A stretch of DNA of 5,074 nucleotides, taken from the NCBI GenBank assembly GCA_964490085.1, contig CAZBAO010000094.1, positions 1 to 5,074 of the forward strand, given 5' to 3'. The first letter of the stretch is position 1. Each line of letters begins with the position of its first letter. The notes below the pieces were generated by a model. It was not told the DNA's origin. It saw only the letters and a program-made list of their open reading frames with translations, and searched no databases. This document shows positions 1 to 5,074 of the stretch, piece by piece. Source of the DNA: RGIG3009 sp964490085. Its GTDB lineage: Bacteria > Bacillota > Clostridia > Oscillospirales > Acutalibacteraceae. The translations under genes were made by a program, and so were the position numbers.

Positions 1-2
1 CA

Positions 3-60
3 CTCTTGGCTCTCCCTCTGGGAGAGCTGTCGAGCGTCAGCGAGACTGAGAGGGTTCAAG
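3..60 (+). repeat. Palindromic interspersed repeat, left copy (A orientation)
   Basis: This stretch shares its layout with the copies at 4886-4946 and 4979-5046: CTCTTGGCTCTCC, a tight palindrome, a variable middle, then ACTGAGAGGGT. The palindrome is an 8-bp stem (9-16 with 20-27) with a TCT loop. The variable middle (29-46) pairs only weakly (GTC with GAC), unlike the clean 6-bp stems of the right-hand copies, so this copy may be degenerate. It may begin before the window. I infer a REP/MITE-like non-coding element; reading frames through it are not genes. Confidence 0.75.
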
Positions 61-104
61 GGCGGTATATCACTGCGGCGGCGACCGCCTCCCCGCTTTG
101 CCGT

Positions 105-140
105 ACAGCCCCGATCCTCCTTGCGGAAGATCGGGGCTGT
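105..140. terminator. Long GC-rich hairpin after the lipoprotein gene, candidate terminator
   Basis: ACAGCCCCGATC (105-116) pairs perfectly with GATCGGGGCTGT (129-140). After one mismatch the pairing continues for three more pairs (118-120 with 125-127), leaving a TTGC loop. It lies 28 bases beyond the lipoprotein stop codon, where an operon terminator is expected. The T-rich tail (141-160) is on the plus-strand side; on the minus strand the hairpin is followed by ACGGCAAAGC, which has no U-tract. It may therefore terminate rightward transcription entering the window, act in both directions, or only protect the 3' end of the operon mRNA. Confidence 0.55.
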
Positions 141-168
141 TACCGTTTCTTACGTATTTTGCCGGTCG

Positions 169-621
169 TTAATCCGACTTTTTGCCGAGATCGGGCGTCC
201 ACCCATCGTCCTCGGTGGCACGCGTCGTGCCCGCTTTGGTCGTGGTGGTGGTCGATTTCGTCGTTTGACCCGCCTTAGTGGTGGTCGATTTCGTCGCTTG
301 GCCCGCCTTGGTGGTGGTCGTCGTGGTCACTTCAACGTCCGTCGGAGCGGCGGTCTCGATCTCAATGACCAAACCGTCCATATCGTCCGACGCGTCGGAG
401 GTGCCGGTCGAACCGCCGGTGGAGCGGTTGTCGGAGCTCGACGATGAAGCCGTATTCTCCTCACCGCCGGCCGATCCGGTCGTGCCGGCGCTTGCCTGCA
501 ACACGGTGGTCGTCGTGGCGACATCGCCCGTCGACTCCGTCTTACGGCACCCGCCGAGCATTACGCAACCGGCCGCGACCGATAAGGCGATGCACAAGGT
601 GATCAGCTTATAAAACTTCAT
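169..621 (-). CDS. Thr-rich lipoprotein of unknown function
   Basis: A 150-residue exported protein. The N-terminus (MKFYKLITLCIALSVAAG) is a short lipoprotein signal peptide. The best lipobox is L22-G23-G24-C25 followed by RKTE, so C25 is the likely lipidated cysteine; C19 in VAAGC is a weaker alternative. Residues 35-80 are rich in Thr, Ser and Gly. A short acidic stretch follows (80-98, with GLVIEIET), then a Thr/Lys tract (99-135) containing an 11-residue repeat, and a polar tail ending in KKSD. I recognise no enzymatic or binding domain; it looks like a membrane-anchored stalk or spacer, possibly glycosylated (inference). I chose the ATG at 621 because AGGAG lies 11 bases upstream; the GTG at 633 overlaps that site. 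It is the last gene of the operon, 48 bases after the small peptide gene. Confidence 0.85.
   Translation of the reverse strand: MKFYKLITLCIALSVAAGCVMLGGCRKTESTGDVATTTTVLQASAGTTGSAGGEENTASSSSSDNRSTGGSTGTSDASDDMDGLVIEIETAAPTDVEVTTTTTTKAGQATKSTTTKAGQTTKSTTTTTKAGTTRATEDDGWTPDLGKKSD
244..309 (-). repeat. 33-bp in-frame tandem repeat in the lipoprotein gene
   Basis: Two consecutive 33-base units encode KAGQATKSTTT and KAGQTTKSTTT (residues 105-126). A degenerate third unit follows (TTKAGTTRAT). The two units differ at only a few bases. As 33 is a multiple of three, gain or loss of units would change stalk length without breaking the frame. That is a typical way for surface linkers to vary in length between strains (inference). 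Confidence 0.85.
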
Positions 622-632
622 CGTGCCATGCA

Positions 633-637
633 CTCCT
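633..637 (-). promoter_or_regulatory. Ribosome binding site of the lipoprotein gene
   Basis: AGGAG on the minus strand lies 11 bases before the ATG at 621. It favours that ATG over the in-frame GTG at 633-631, whose first base is part of this motif. Spacing is slightly long but acceptable. Confidence 0.7.
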
Positions 638-669
638 TTTCTGCCGTGCGACTGTCTAAGCGATCATTA

Positions 670-792
670 TTACTCCAGATCGCTGCTGTCGAAAATGAGC
701 TCGTTATCGGAAATAAAAGGATTCGCTGCCAGATTCTCGTTAGCTACCAAAGAGATAACCGTAATGGTAGGCTCCACATATGCTTTTTTCAT
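670..792 (-). CDS. Small 40-residue peptide of unknown function
   Basis: This short gene encodes MKKAYVEPTITVISLVANEN (1-20) followed by LAANPFISDNELIFDSSDLE (21-40). It ends in three consecutive in-frame stops (TAA TAA TGA). GAGGAGGT sits nine bases before the ATG and directly follows the stop codon of the GLUG gene, so the two genes are only 16 bases apart and translation is probably coupled. It has a basic MKK start, a hydrophobic beta-prone stretch (TITVISLVA) and an acidic C-terminal third (D29, E31, D35, D38, E40). It has no cysteine, no signal peptide and no membrane helix. The MKK-x-Y-x-x-P opening recalls uncharacterised short peptides in Clostridia (recollection, not a search). It could be a precursor peptide, a regulator or a partner of the exported neighbours. 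No modifying enzyme or peptidase gene is visible in the window. Confidence 0.82.
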   Translation of the reverse strand: MKKAYVEPTITVISLVANENLAANPFISDNELIFDSSDLE

Positions 793-800
793 ATTCAGCT

Positions 801-808
801 ACCTCCTC
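801..808 (-). promoter_or_regulatory. Strong ribosome binding site of the small peptide gene
   Basis: GAGGAGGT on the minus strand, immediately after the TAA of the GLUG gene and about nine bases before the ATG at 792. It nearly matches the full anti-Shine-Dalgarno complement, which is the main reason to accept the 40-codon gene. Confidence 0.88.
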
Positions 809-3800
809 TTATTCTGCCGTTTCGCATTTCGCGAGAACATCATCAACATAAACTTTCTGTTCATCACTAAGTTTGGCATACAGATCCTGATCATCCCACA
901 ATGCACGAGCGCTGTCATACACGGAGGTATAATACTCCTTTGCACCGATCTCGTCACCGTACACGATCAGCTCCTGACCGTCAGCATCGGTGTACTTCGC
1001 ATACGCGCGGGCAAAATAGACCTTCTTGTATGCGTCAGCGGTATCAGCAAAGCCCTGCAGCGTTGCCCAGATCTGCTTACAAGATCCTTTGTCACTGACA
1101 ATGGGCGTGAACGTGCTGAGATCGAACTTGCCTTGCTTCTTCGCATAGTCAGCAGCACCAAGGTACAAATTGGTGCGAAGATCGTCGGCCTCAGCAGAAG
1201 AGTCGCCCTGCTTTGCCATCACAACGCCGAGCTCCGTCAAGCCGTCGAGCTCCGTCACGTCTTCGCTGACAGCAAACTTAAAGCGGATGCCGTTGTAGCT
1301 GTCAGCACGGATGTTGGTGGCGTAGTTCGGTTCTTTTTCTGTCTCGCCATTAACCACTATATCAAGCTCGTCATACTCAGGGAAGATCGCGGCGAGCGTT
1401 GCGGCAGCATCGCTGAGCACCGGATAGCCGTTGACCGAGGTCGCCCAAACAGGGGTGGCGGAATCGCCGTTGAGCGCCTTGGTCACGGTGCCGTCCGCGA
1501 ATTCCGCGACGGATTTGGCTTCCGCACTGTAGGTGTAGTCCGTGGTATCTACCGTAAATGTGACGTTCTCATAGTTGTTGGTTGTGAGTGGCGTAATCGT
1601 ATTCGGATAGTAAACGTTACTAAAGCCGGTTGTCGTCCAAGTACCTTTATTGGTACTGGCAACGGGATATTTTACTGTGTTGCCGGCATAATGGCAGTTT
1701 TCGATCGTAACATCAACATTAGCACGATATGCCGCGGTGCTGTTGTTATGTTGACCGCCGAACAAACCGCTGGAGGCGGTGCCGGTCAGAGCTGCCACAC
1801 TATAGGAATTCTTAATCTTCACGCTCATTTTGTTAGTCGCGCTATTAGCAGCGCTCGGGTCAACACGCGTTGCGCCGACAAGACCACCTGCATACTGACC
1901 GGAGATCGTTCCTGCAGTGTAGCAACTGTCAACGGTAAGAGTCCAGGCAGAGGCGCCGGCGTTACGGAACGTGCCAACCAGACCGCCGGTTCCGGAAGAT
2001 GCCGACGCAACGACGGTAACGTCCGCATAGGAATCGGTAACCGTGACGTTAGCAGCAGTAACATAGCCGATCAAGCCGCCGTTAGACATACCGTCACTGT
2101 TACTGCCACTGATATTAGCAGAGGTGGATACGCCATCCTCAGCGATCGCAACATTTTCGCCAACAGTACCTACAATGTTCGTGATGAGCCACGTGGGGCT
2201 TTTTACAGAAGTAATGGTTCCGTTGAACGAACAACCCGTGACGGTGGTGGTGCTACCGACAGTACCACTTTCAACAGATCCGATCAAGCCGCCTAAGTCG
2301 GATTCCCAATCGCCCGTACCGGCCTTTACGTTGCCGGTAAAGGAGCAGTTTTTGATCGTTGAAATGCCGGTCACAGCACCGACCAAGCCACCTACTCGGT
2401 ACTGATCCGTTTCGACGGAGCCTTCAACGTTAAGATCCTGAATCGTCGCAGCGTATATGCGACCGAACAAGCCGACACCGTAGCTATCTCTCTGGTTGCC
2501 GGTCACGGCGTATACCTTTGCTTTGCCGCACGAAGACGCCGTCGCTTCGCACCCATCCGAGCACATATGCACGCCATTTAACAGGGTCTGCGCCGTTTTC
2601 GGTGTTGATGAATAATACGTACCAATGTCGGAATTGCCTTCGTTGTACAATTCCCAGCCTTGCTCTTTCAAAGTCGCAACCGCATCCTCAAGCTCAGCAG
2701 CACTAAACAACTTGTACGTGAGCAGATCTTCGGGAGTCGTAGCATTGCTATTAACGAAGGTGTAAAGCTCACGGTCGTAATTCAAGCCGGTGATGGTGTG
2801 ACCGCCACCGTTAAATGTACCTTGGAACGCACGTTTCGTTACTGTGGCCGTCGTTCTTGTGTTGCCGCTCCATCCGATGGGATCCCACGATTCGTTGCAC
2901 AGATCAAGATCAGCGCACAGGTTGATCGTTTTACCGATATAGGTGGTACCGCTGTTGACGCTTGCTGCCAAGCCGGCGAGCTGAGCGGCGGTCCAGATAT
3001 CGTATTCACCGTCGGCATTTGCTACGAGAGTTTCAGCAGTCGTGCCGTCCCAACGGTTGTCAACGAGCGTCACGGTATACGACACGTCGAAGCCGTTTAA
3101 GGAGGTGTCGATCGTCACCACGACCGTCTTGCCGACACCGACCGAAACTGTGTAGGTGTACTCGGTTGCTGGAAGCTCGGTTCCATCAACCTTAACGGTA
3201 ACCGTCGTCTCTTCGTTCTTCGGCGTGGCGGTGAAGGTGAAATCACCGTTGGTGGAAAGCTTCAACGCGTTGCCATCCACGAACGAAAGGTTCGTTGAAA
3301 ATTCAACGTCCGGCGTTTCCGCGTAGAAGATCGGGTAGTTGTAGCCCGACCAGTTCATCCAAACGTCAGCTTCACTATCGTCGTTTTCGTTGAGCAGGTC
3401 TGCCACGTTATTTTCCGAAGCAGTACCCGCGAATTGCGCTGCGGTAGCTGCCGTGGTGCCATCGACACCATCGTCCGTGAGCGTATCGTCCAAATAATAG
3501 ACGTTCGACGCCGTTACGGCAGTAGCTGCAGGTACGATCGGATAAACTGTGATGTCAGAAATTTTGGTGGTAATGGTGCCTGCGAAATAGCTGTTCTCGA
3601 TCGTTACGGACGAGCCGACCACGCCAACCAAGCCGCCTCCGGCACCACCGGATCCATTCTGCGTTATCGACATGTCGGAGTAGCAATTCGTAATATTAAG
3701 GATGGAAGAACTACCAAAATTAGCCACCAAGCCGCCTACTATCCTCGTTCCGGTGTAGCTGCCAGCGCCTTTTATCGTGCCAGTCGTATGGCTGTTGGTA

Positions 3801-4714
3801 ATGTTCAGTGTTGCTGGTGCTGTTGTGCTATTATAATAGCCGACCAAGCCGCCGGCAGCGCAAGGACTCCACGTAGCGGATCCGAGAATACCGCTGTAGT
3901 AGCAGTTCTCAATGTTTAAGGTAGCGCCGCTTCCGGAACCAACAATACCGCCGACCGCGCCGGACGTGGCCGTGTTGATATTACCTTCGAAGCTGCAATT
4001 CTTAATGGTAAGGGTACCATTGCCTCCACAGTAGCCGACAATACCGCCCGGCGTATTCCAGCTTACGCCGCCCTTAGTCAGCGTACCGGTTACGTGAAGA
4101 TTCTCAATGGTAACGCCACCATCTTTGTAACCAGAGACATAACCAAAGAGTCCGGAAGGGTGGGCTGATGTCCGACTGTCATAAGCCGTTACGGTCACCC
4201 CGCTGACGGTGTAACCGGCGCCGTCAAAGCTACCGCAAAAAGCGTTAGCATACGTAACCTTATCAGCTACATGATAAGAGCCGATCGGCAGCCAATTCGC
4301 GGCGGCGCTGACATCGATGTCATTCGTGAGTACAAAATGCTGACCCTTGAACCAACCGTAGCTGCTGGTAGTGGTAAACGTTACCGTTTCGTCGTACCCA
4401 CCGTCGGCATTTGCGGCTCCGATACCGATCGTTGCTTTTTTTCCATTGGACGCAGACGTCGTGGTGTCGTACCACGTGACAGCCGCCAAGAGCGCCAATT
4501 GCGCCGCGTTACCGATCTGATACGGGTTGTCCGCCGAACCGGCGCCGTCCTCGTCCCAGTTTGTGGGCAATTCATAAGTTTTGCCGTCCCACGACGGGGC
4601 ATCATCTGCCTTGGCAACGAGCGCGCCGAGACCCGCAGGCAGCATGAGCGCCAGCAGGCACAGCACGAGCACGATGCTCAGGGCTGATCTGGATTTAGAA
4701 AACAGTTTTGACAT
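809..4714 (-). CDS. Large secreted GLUG-repeat surface protein, two beta-helix modules
   Basis: A 1301-residue protein with a Sec signal peptide: basic start (KLFSKSR), hydrophobic core 11-32, likely cleavage after A34-K35-A36. Module 1 (about 42-465) opens with WDG, NPYQIGNAAQLALLA and NDIDVSAAANWLPIG, continues with GLUG-type motifs (GGIVGY 223, GGIVGS 255, GGLVGYY 288, GGLVAN 327, GGLVGVVG 360) and closes with AAQFAG, LLN, W and YPIF. An Ig-like beta-rich segment (about 468-552) follows. Module 2 (about 554-1100) repeats the plan: RWDG, YDIWTAAQLAGLA, GTFNGGGHTITGL, GLFG 748, GGLVGAV 775, GGLIGS 808, GGLIGYV 879, GGLVGTF 910, GGLVGA 943, GLFGG 983, ending in FADGT and NGYPVL. The last 170 residues form a separate non-GLUG domain. 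GLUG motifs are known from bacterial surface and adhesin-like proteins; the exact ligand is unknown. There is no LPXTG motif, dockerin or C-terminal membrane helix. The start is fixed by AGGAGGAG eight bases upstream. It is the first gene of the operon. Confidence 0.93.
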   Translation of the reverse strand: MSKLFSKSRSALSIVLVLCLLALMLPAGLGALVAKADDAPSWDGKTYELPTNWDEDGAGSADNPYQIGNAAQLALLAAVTWYDTTTSASNGKKATIGIGAANADGGYDETVTFTTTSSYGWFKGQHFVLTNDIDVSAAANWLPIGSYHVADKVTYANAFCGSFDGAGYTVSGVTVTAYDSRTSAHPSGLFGYVSGYKDGGVTIENLHVTGTLTKGGVSWNTPGGIVGYCGGNGTLTIKNCSFEGNINTATSGAVGGIVGSGSGATLNIENCYYSGILGSATWSPCAAGGLVGYYNSTTAPATLNITNSHTTGTIKGAGSYTGTRIVGGLVANFGSSSILNITNCYSDMSITQNGSGGAGGGLVGVVGSSVTIENSYFAGTITTKISDITVYPIVPAATAVTASNVYYLDDTLTDDGVDGTTAATAAQFAGTASENNVADLLNENDDSEADVWMNWSGYNYPIFYAETPDVEFSTNLSFVDGNALKLSTNGDFTFTATPKNEETTVTVKVDGTELPATEYTYTVSVGVGKTVVVTIDTSLNGFDVSYTVTLVDNRWDGTTAETLVANADGEYDIWTAAQLAGLAASVNSGTTYIGKTINLCADLDLCNESWDPIGWSGNTRTTATVTKRAFQGTFNGGGHTITGLNYDRELYTFVNSNATTPEDLLTYKLFSAAELEDAVATLKEQGWELYNEGNSDIGTYYSSTPKTAQTLLNGVHMCSDGCEATASSCGKAKVYAVTGNQRDSYGVGLFGRIYAATIQDLNVEGSVETDQYRVGGLVGAVTGISTIKNCSFTGNVKAGTGDWESDLGGLIGSVESGTVGSTTTVTGCSFNGTITSVKSPTWLITNIVGTVGENVAIAEDGVSTSANISGSNSDGMSNGGLIGYVTAANVTVTDSYADVTVVASASSGTGGLVGTFRNAGASAWTLTVDSCYTAGTISGQYAGGLVGATRVDPSAANSATNKMSVKIKNSYSVAALTGTASSGLFGGQHNNSTAAYRANVDVTIENCHYAGNTVKYPVASTNKGTWTTTGFSNVYYPNTITPLTTNNYENVTFTVDTTDYTYSAEAKSVAEFADGTVTKALNGDSATPVWATSVNGYPVLSDAAATLAAIFPEYDELDIVVNGETEKEPNYATNIRADSYNGIRFKFAVSEDVTELDGLTELGVVMAKQGDSSAEADDLRTNLYLGAADYAKKQGKFDLSTFTPIVSDKGSCKQIWATLQGFADTADAYKKVYFARAYAKYTDADGQELIVYGDEIGAKEYYTSVYDSARALWDDQDLYAKLSDEQKVYVDDVLAKCETAE

Positions 4715-4722
4715 AGCCTATT

Positions 4723-4730
4723 CTCCTCCT
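4723..4730 (-). promoter_or_regulatory. Ribosome binding site of the GLUG gene
   Basis: AGGAGGAG on the minus strand, eight bases before the ATG at 4714. It matches the ideal spacing and supports that start, which also gives a complete signal peptide. Confidence 0.9.
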
Positions 4731-4761
4731 ACATTCATAATCCGTGCATACGTAACGCACA

Positions 4762-4789
4762 ATTATACATGCTTATTCTAACATGTGAA
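4762..4789 (-). promoter_or_regulatory. Sigma-70/SigA-type promoter of the three-gene operon
   Basis: On the minus strand, TTCACA (4789-4784, five of six to TTGACA) is followed after 16 bases by a perfect TATAAT (4767-4762). Transcription would start near 4755 and give a leader of about 40 bases before the ATG at 4714, too short for a riboswitch. The surrounding A/T-rich stretch (4755-4840) contrasts with the GC-rich repeats beside it. No equally good promoter was seen before the two downstream genes, so co-transcription is likely. Confidence 0.72.
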
Positions 4790-4840
4790 TTTCAAGAATG
4801 CAATATCAAATGTTGGCGAGTTGGTTGTAATATGTTGTCC

Positions 4841-4864
4841 ACTCCCGGAGGGAGAGGCAAGGGG
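4841..4864 (-). repeat. Truncated palindromic repeat copy (B orientation)
   Basis: CTCCC (4842-4846), loop GGA, GGGAG (4850-4854), then AGGCAAGGGG. This matches only the outer arm of the complete B copy at 4979-5046. The second hairpin and the other end are missing. It lies about 50 bases upstream of the operon promoter, so the repeat cluster reaches close to the regulatory region. Confidence 0.65.
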
Positions 4865-4885
4865 TTTTGTGCGAATGGTGAGGGA

Positions 4886-4946
4886 TGTACTCTTGGCTCT
4901 CCCGCTGGGAGAGCTGGCACGGCGAAGCCGTGACTGAGAGGGTGCA
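4886..4946 (+). repeat. Palindromic repeat, complete copy (A orientation)
   Basis: It has two adjacent hairpins: GCTCTCCC/GGGAGAGC (4896-4903 with 4907-4914, loop GCT) and CACGGC/GCCGTG (4918-4923 with 4927-4932, loop GAA). ACTGAGAGGGTGCA follows. The layout equals that of the left-edge copy (3-60), in the same orientation, so the operon is bracketed by direct copies. No protein gene is supported in 4790-5074. Confidence 0.8.
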
Positions 4947-4978
4947 AAGGCGAGCATTGTGCCGTGTAGGGTGCGCCG

Positions 4979-5046
4979 CTCTCCCCCCTCTCCGTCACCT
5001 TACGGTGACACCTCTCCCAGAGGGAGAGGCAAGGGGTGGGTTTGCA
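4979..5046 (-). repeat. Palindromic repeat, complete copy (B orientation), inverted to the preceding one
   Basis: Read on the minus strand it has the same order as the A copies: CCTCTCCC/GGGAGAGG stem (5011-5018 with 5022-5029, loop of three), then a GTCACC/GGTGAC stem (4994-4999 with 5004-5009), then GGAGAGGGGGGAGAG. Together with 4886-4946 it forms an imperfect inverted pair separated by about 32 bases. TGCAAA (4943-4948) and TTTGCA (5041-5046) are also complementary. Confidence 0.78.
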
Positions 5047-5060
5047 CAAATATTGAGGGA

Positions 5061-5074
5061 TGTACTCTTGGCTC
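5061..5074 (+). repeat. Start of a further A-orientation repeat, cut by the window edge
   Basis: TGTACTCTTGGCTC is identical to the beginning of the copy at 4886, and the preceding GAGGGA is shared too. The same order (GGGAGAGGCAAGGGG, spacer, GAGGGATGTACTCTTGGCTC) occurs at about 4851-4899 and 5022-5074. The array is therefore an imperfect tandem with a period of about 172-175 bases and probably continues beyond the window. Confidence 0.7.

Noticed and set aside
6..278. 90-codon open frame on the plus strand
   Set aside because: It begins inside the left repeat, reads through the hairpin at 105-140, and ends antisense to the lipoprotein gene; no ribosome site.
622..633. GTG start giving a 154-residue lipoprotein
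   Set aside because: The GTG overlaps the AGGAG ribosome site; the ATG at 621 has usable spacing and gives a normal signal peptide (MKFYK).
809..1324. Dockerin or LPXTG sorting signal at the end of the GLUG protein
   Set aside because: No paired calcium-binding DxNxDGxxxxxD loops, no LPXTG and no hydrophobic tail are visible in the last 170 residues.
623..2296. 557-codon open frame on the plus strand
   Set aside because: It lies antisense to the GLUG gene and the small peptide gene, has no convincing ribosome site, and its protein has no coherent domain. It is a product of the repetitive, stop-poor codon usage on the opposite strand.
3434..3919. 161-codon open frame on the plus strand
   Set aside because: Antisense shadow of the GLUG repeats, with an arginine- and cysteine-rich composition typical of non-coding frames.
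4762..4795. TTGAAA at 4795-4790 as the -35 box
   Set aside because: The spacer to TATAAT would be 22 bases. TTCACA with a 16-base spacer fits better.
4792..5049. 85-codon open frame on the minus strand
   Set aside because: It runs through the palindromic repeats (CLSLWERC, PLHPLSHGFAVPALPAGE); such repeat translations are spurious. It has no ribosome site and overlaps the -35 region only by chance.
4841..5074. CRISPR array
   Set aside because: Repeats are palindromic, differ in orientation and length, and are not separated by uniform spacers; no cas gene is present.

Overview
The window suggests a low-to-mid GC Gram-positive anaerobe of the Clostridia (Oscillospiraceae/Ruminococcaceae-like, probably gut-associated). 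This is inferred from strong AGGAGG-type ribosome binding sites, a Gram-positive signal peptide, a GLUG-repeat surface protein, a Thr-rich lipoprotein and interspersed CTCTCCC/GGGAGAG palindromic repeats. No rRNA or housekeeping marker is present, so the taxonomy is an inference.

All supported genes lie on the minus strand and look like one operon. Transcription should start from a sigma-70-type promoter at about 4762-4789 and run leftwards. The gene order is: (1) a 1301-residue secreted protein built from two successive GLUG/beta-helix modules separated by an Ig-like linker and ending in a distinct C-terminal domain (809-4714); (2) a 40-residue peptide gene with a near-perfect Shine-Dalgarno that begins right after the stop codon of gene 1 (670-792); (3) a 150-residue Thr-rich lipoprotein with an 11-residue tandem repeat (169-621). 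A long GC-rich hairpin (105-140) follows the operon.

The flanks carry a family of palindromic repeats: one copy at the left edge, and a cluster on the right (a truncated copy, an inverted pair, and the start of a further copy at the window edge). Each complete unit on the right has two adjacent hairpins. Stem sequences differ between copies but pairing is kept, which suggests selection on structure.

The most unusual item is the 40-residue peptide. It is short enough to be missed by gene callers, yet its translation signal is excellent and it sits between two exported proteins. The function of the whole set is not known. A plausible reading is a cell-surface/adhesion locus, with a large secreted beta-helical protein, a membrane-tethered Thr-rich stalk and a small cytosolic or processed peptide.
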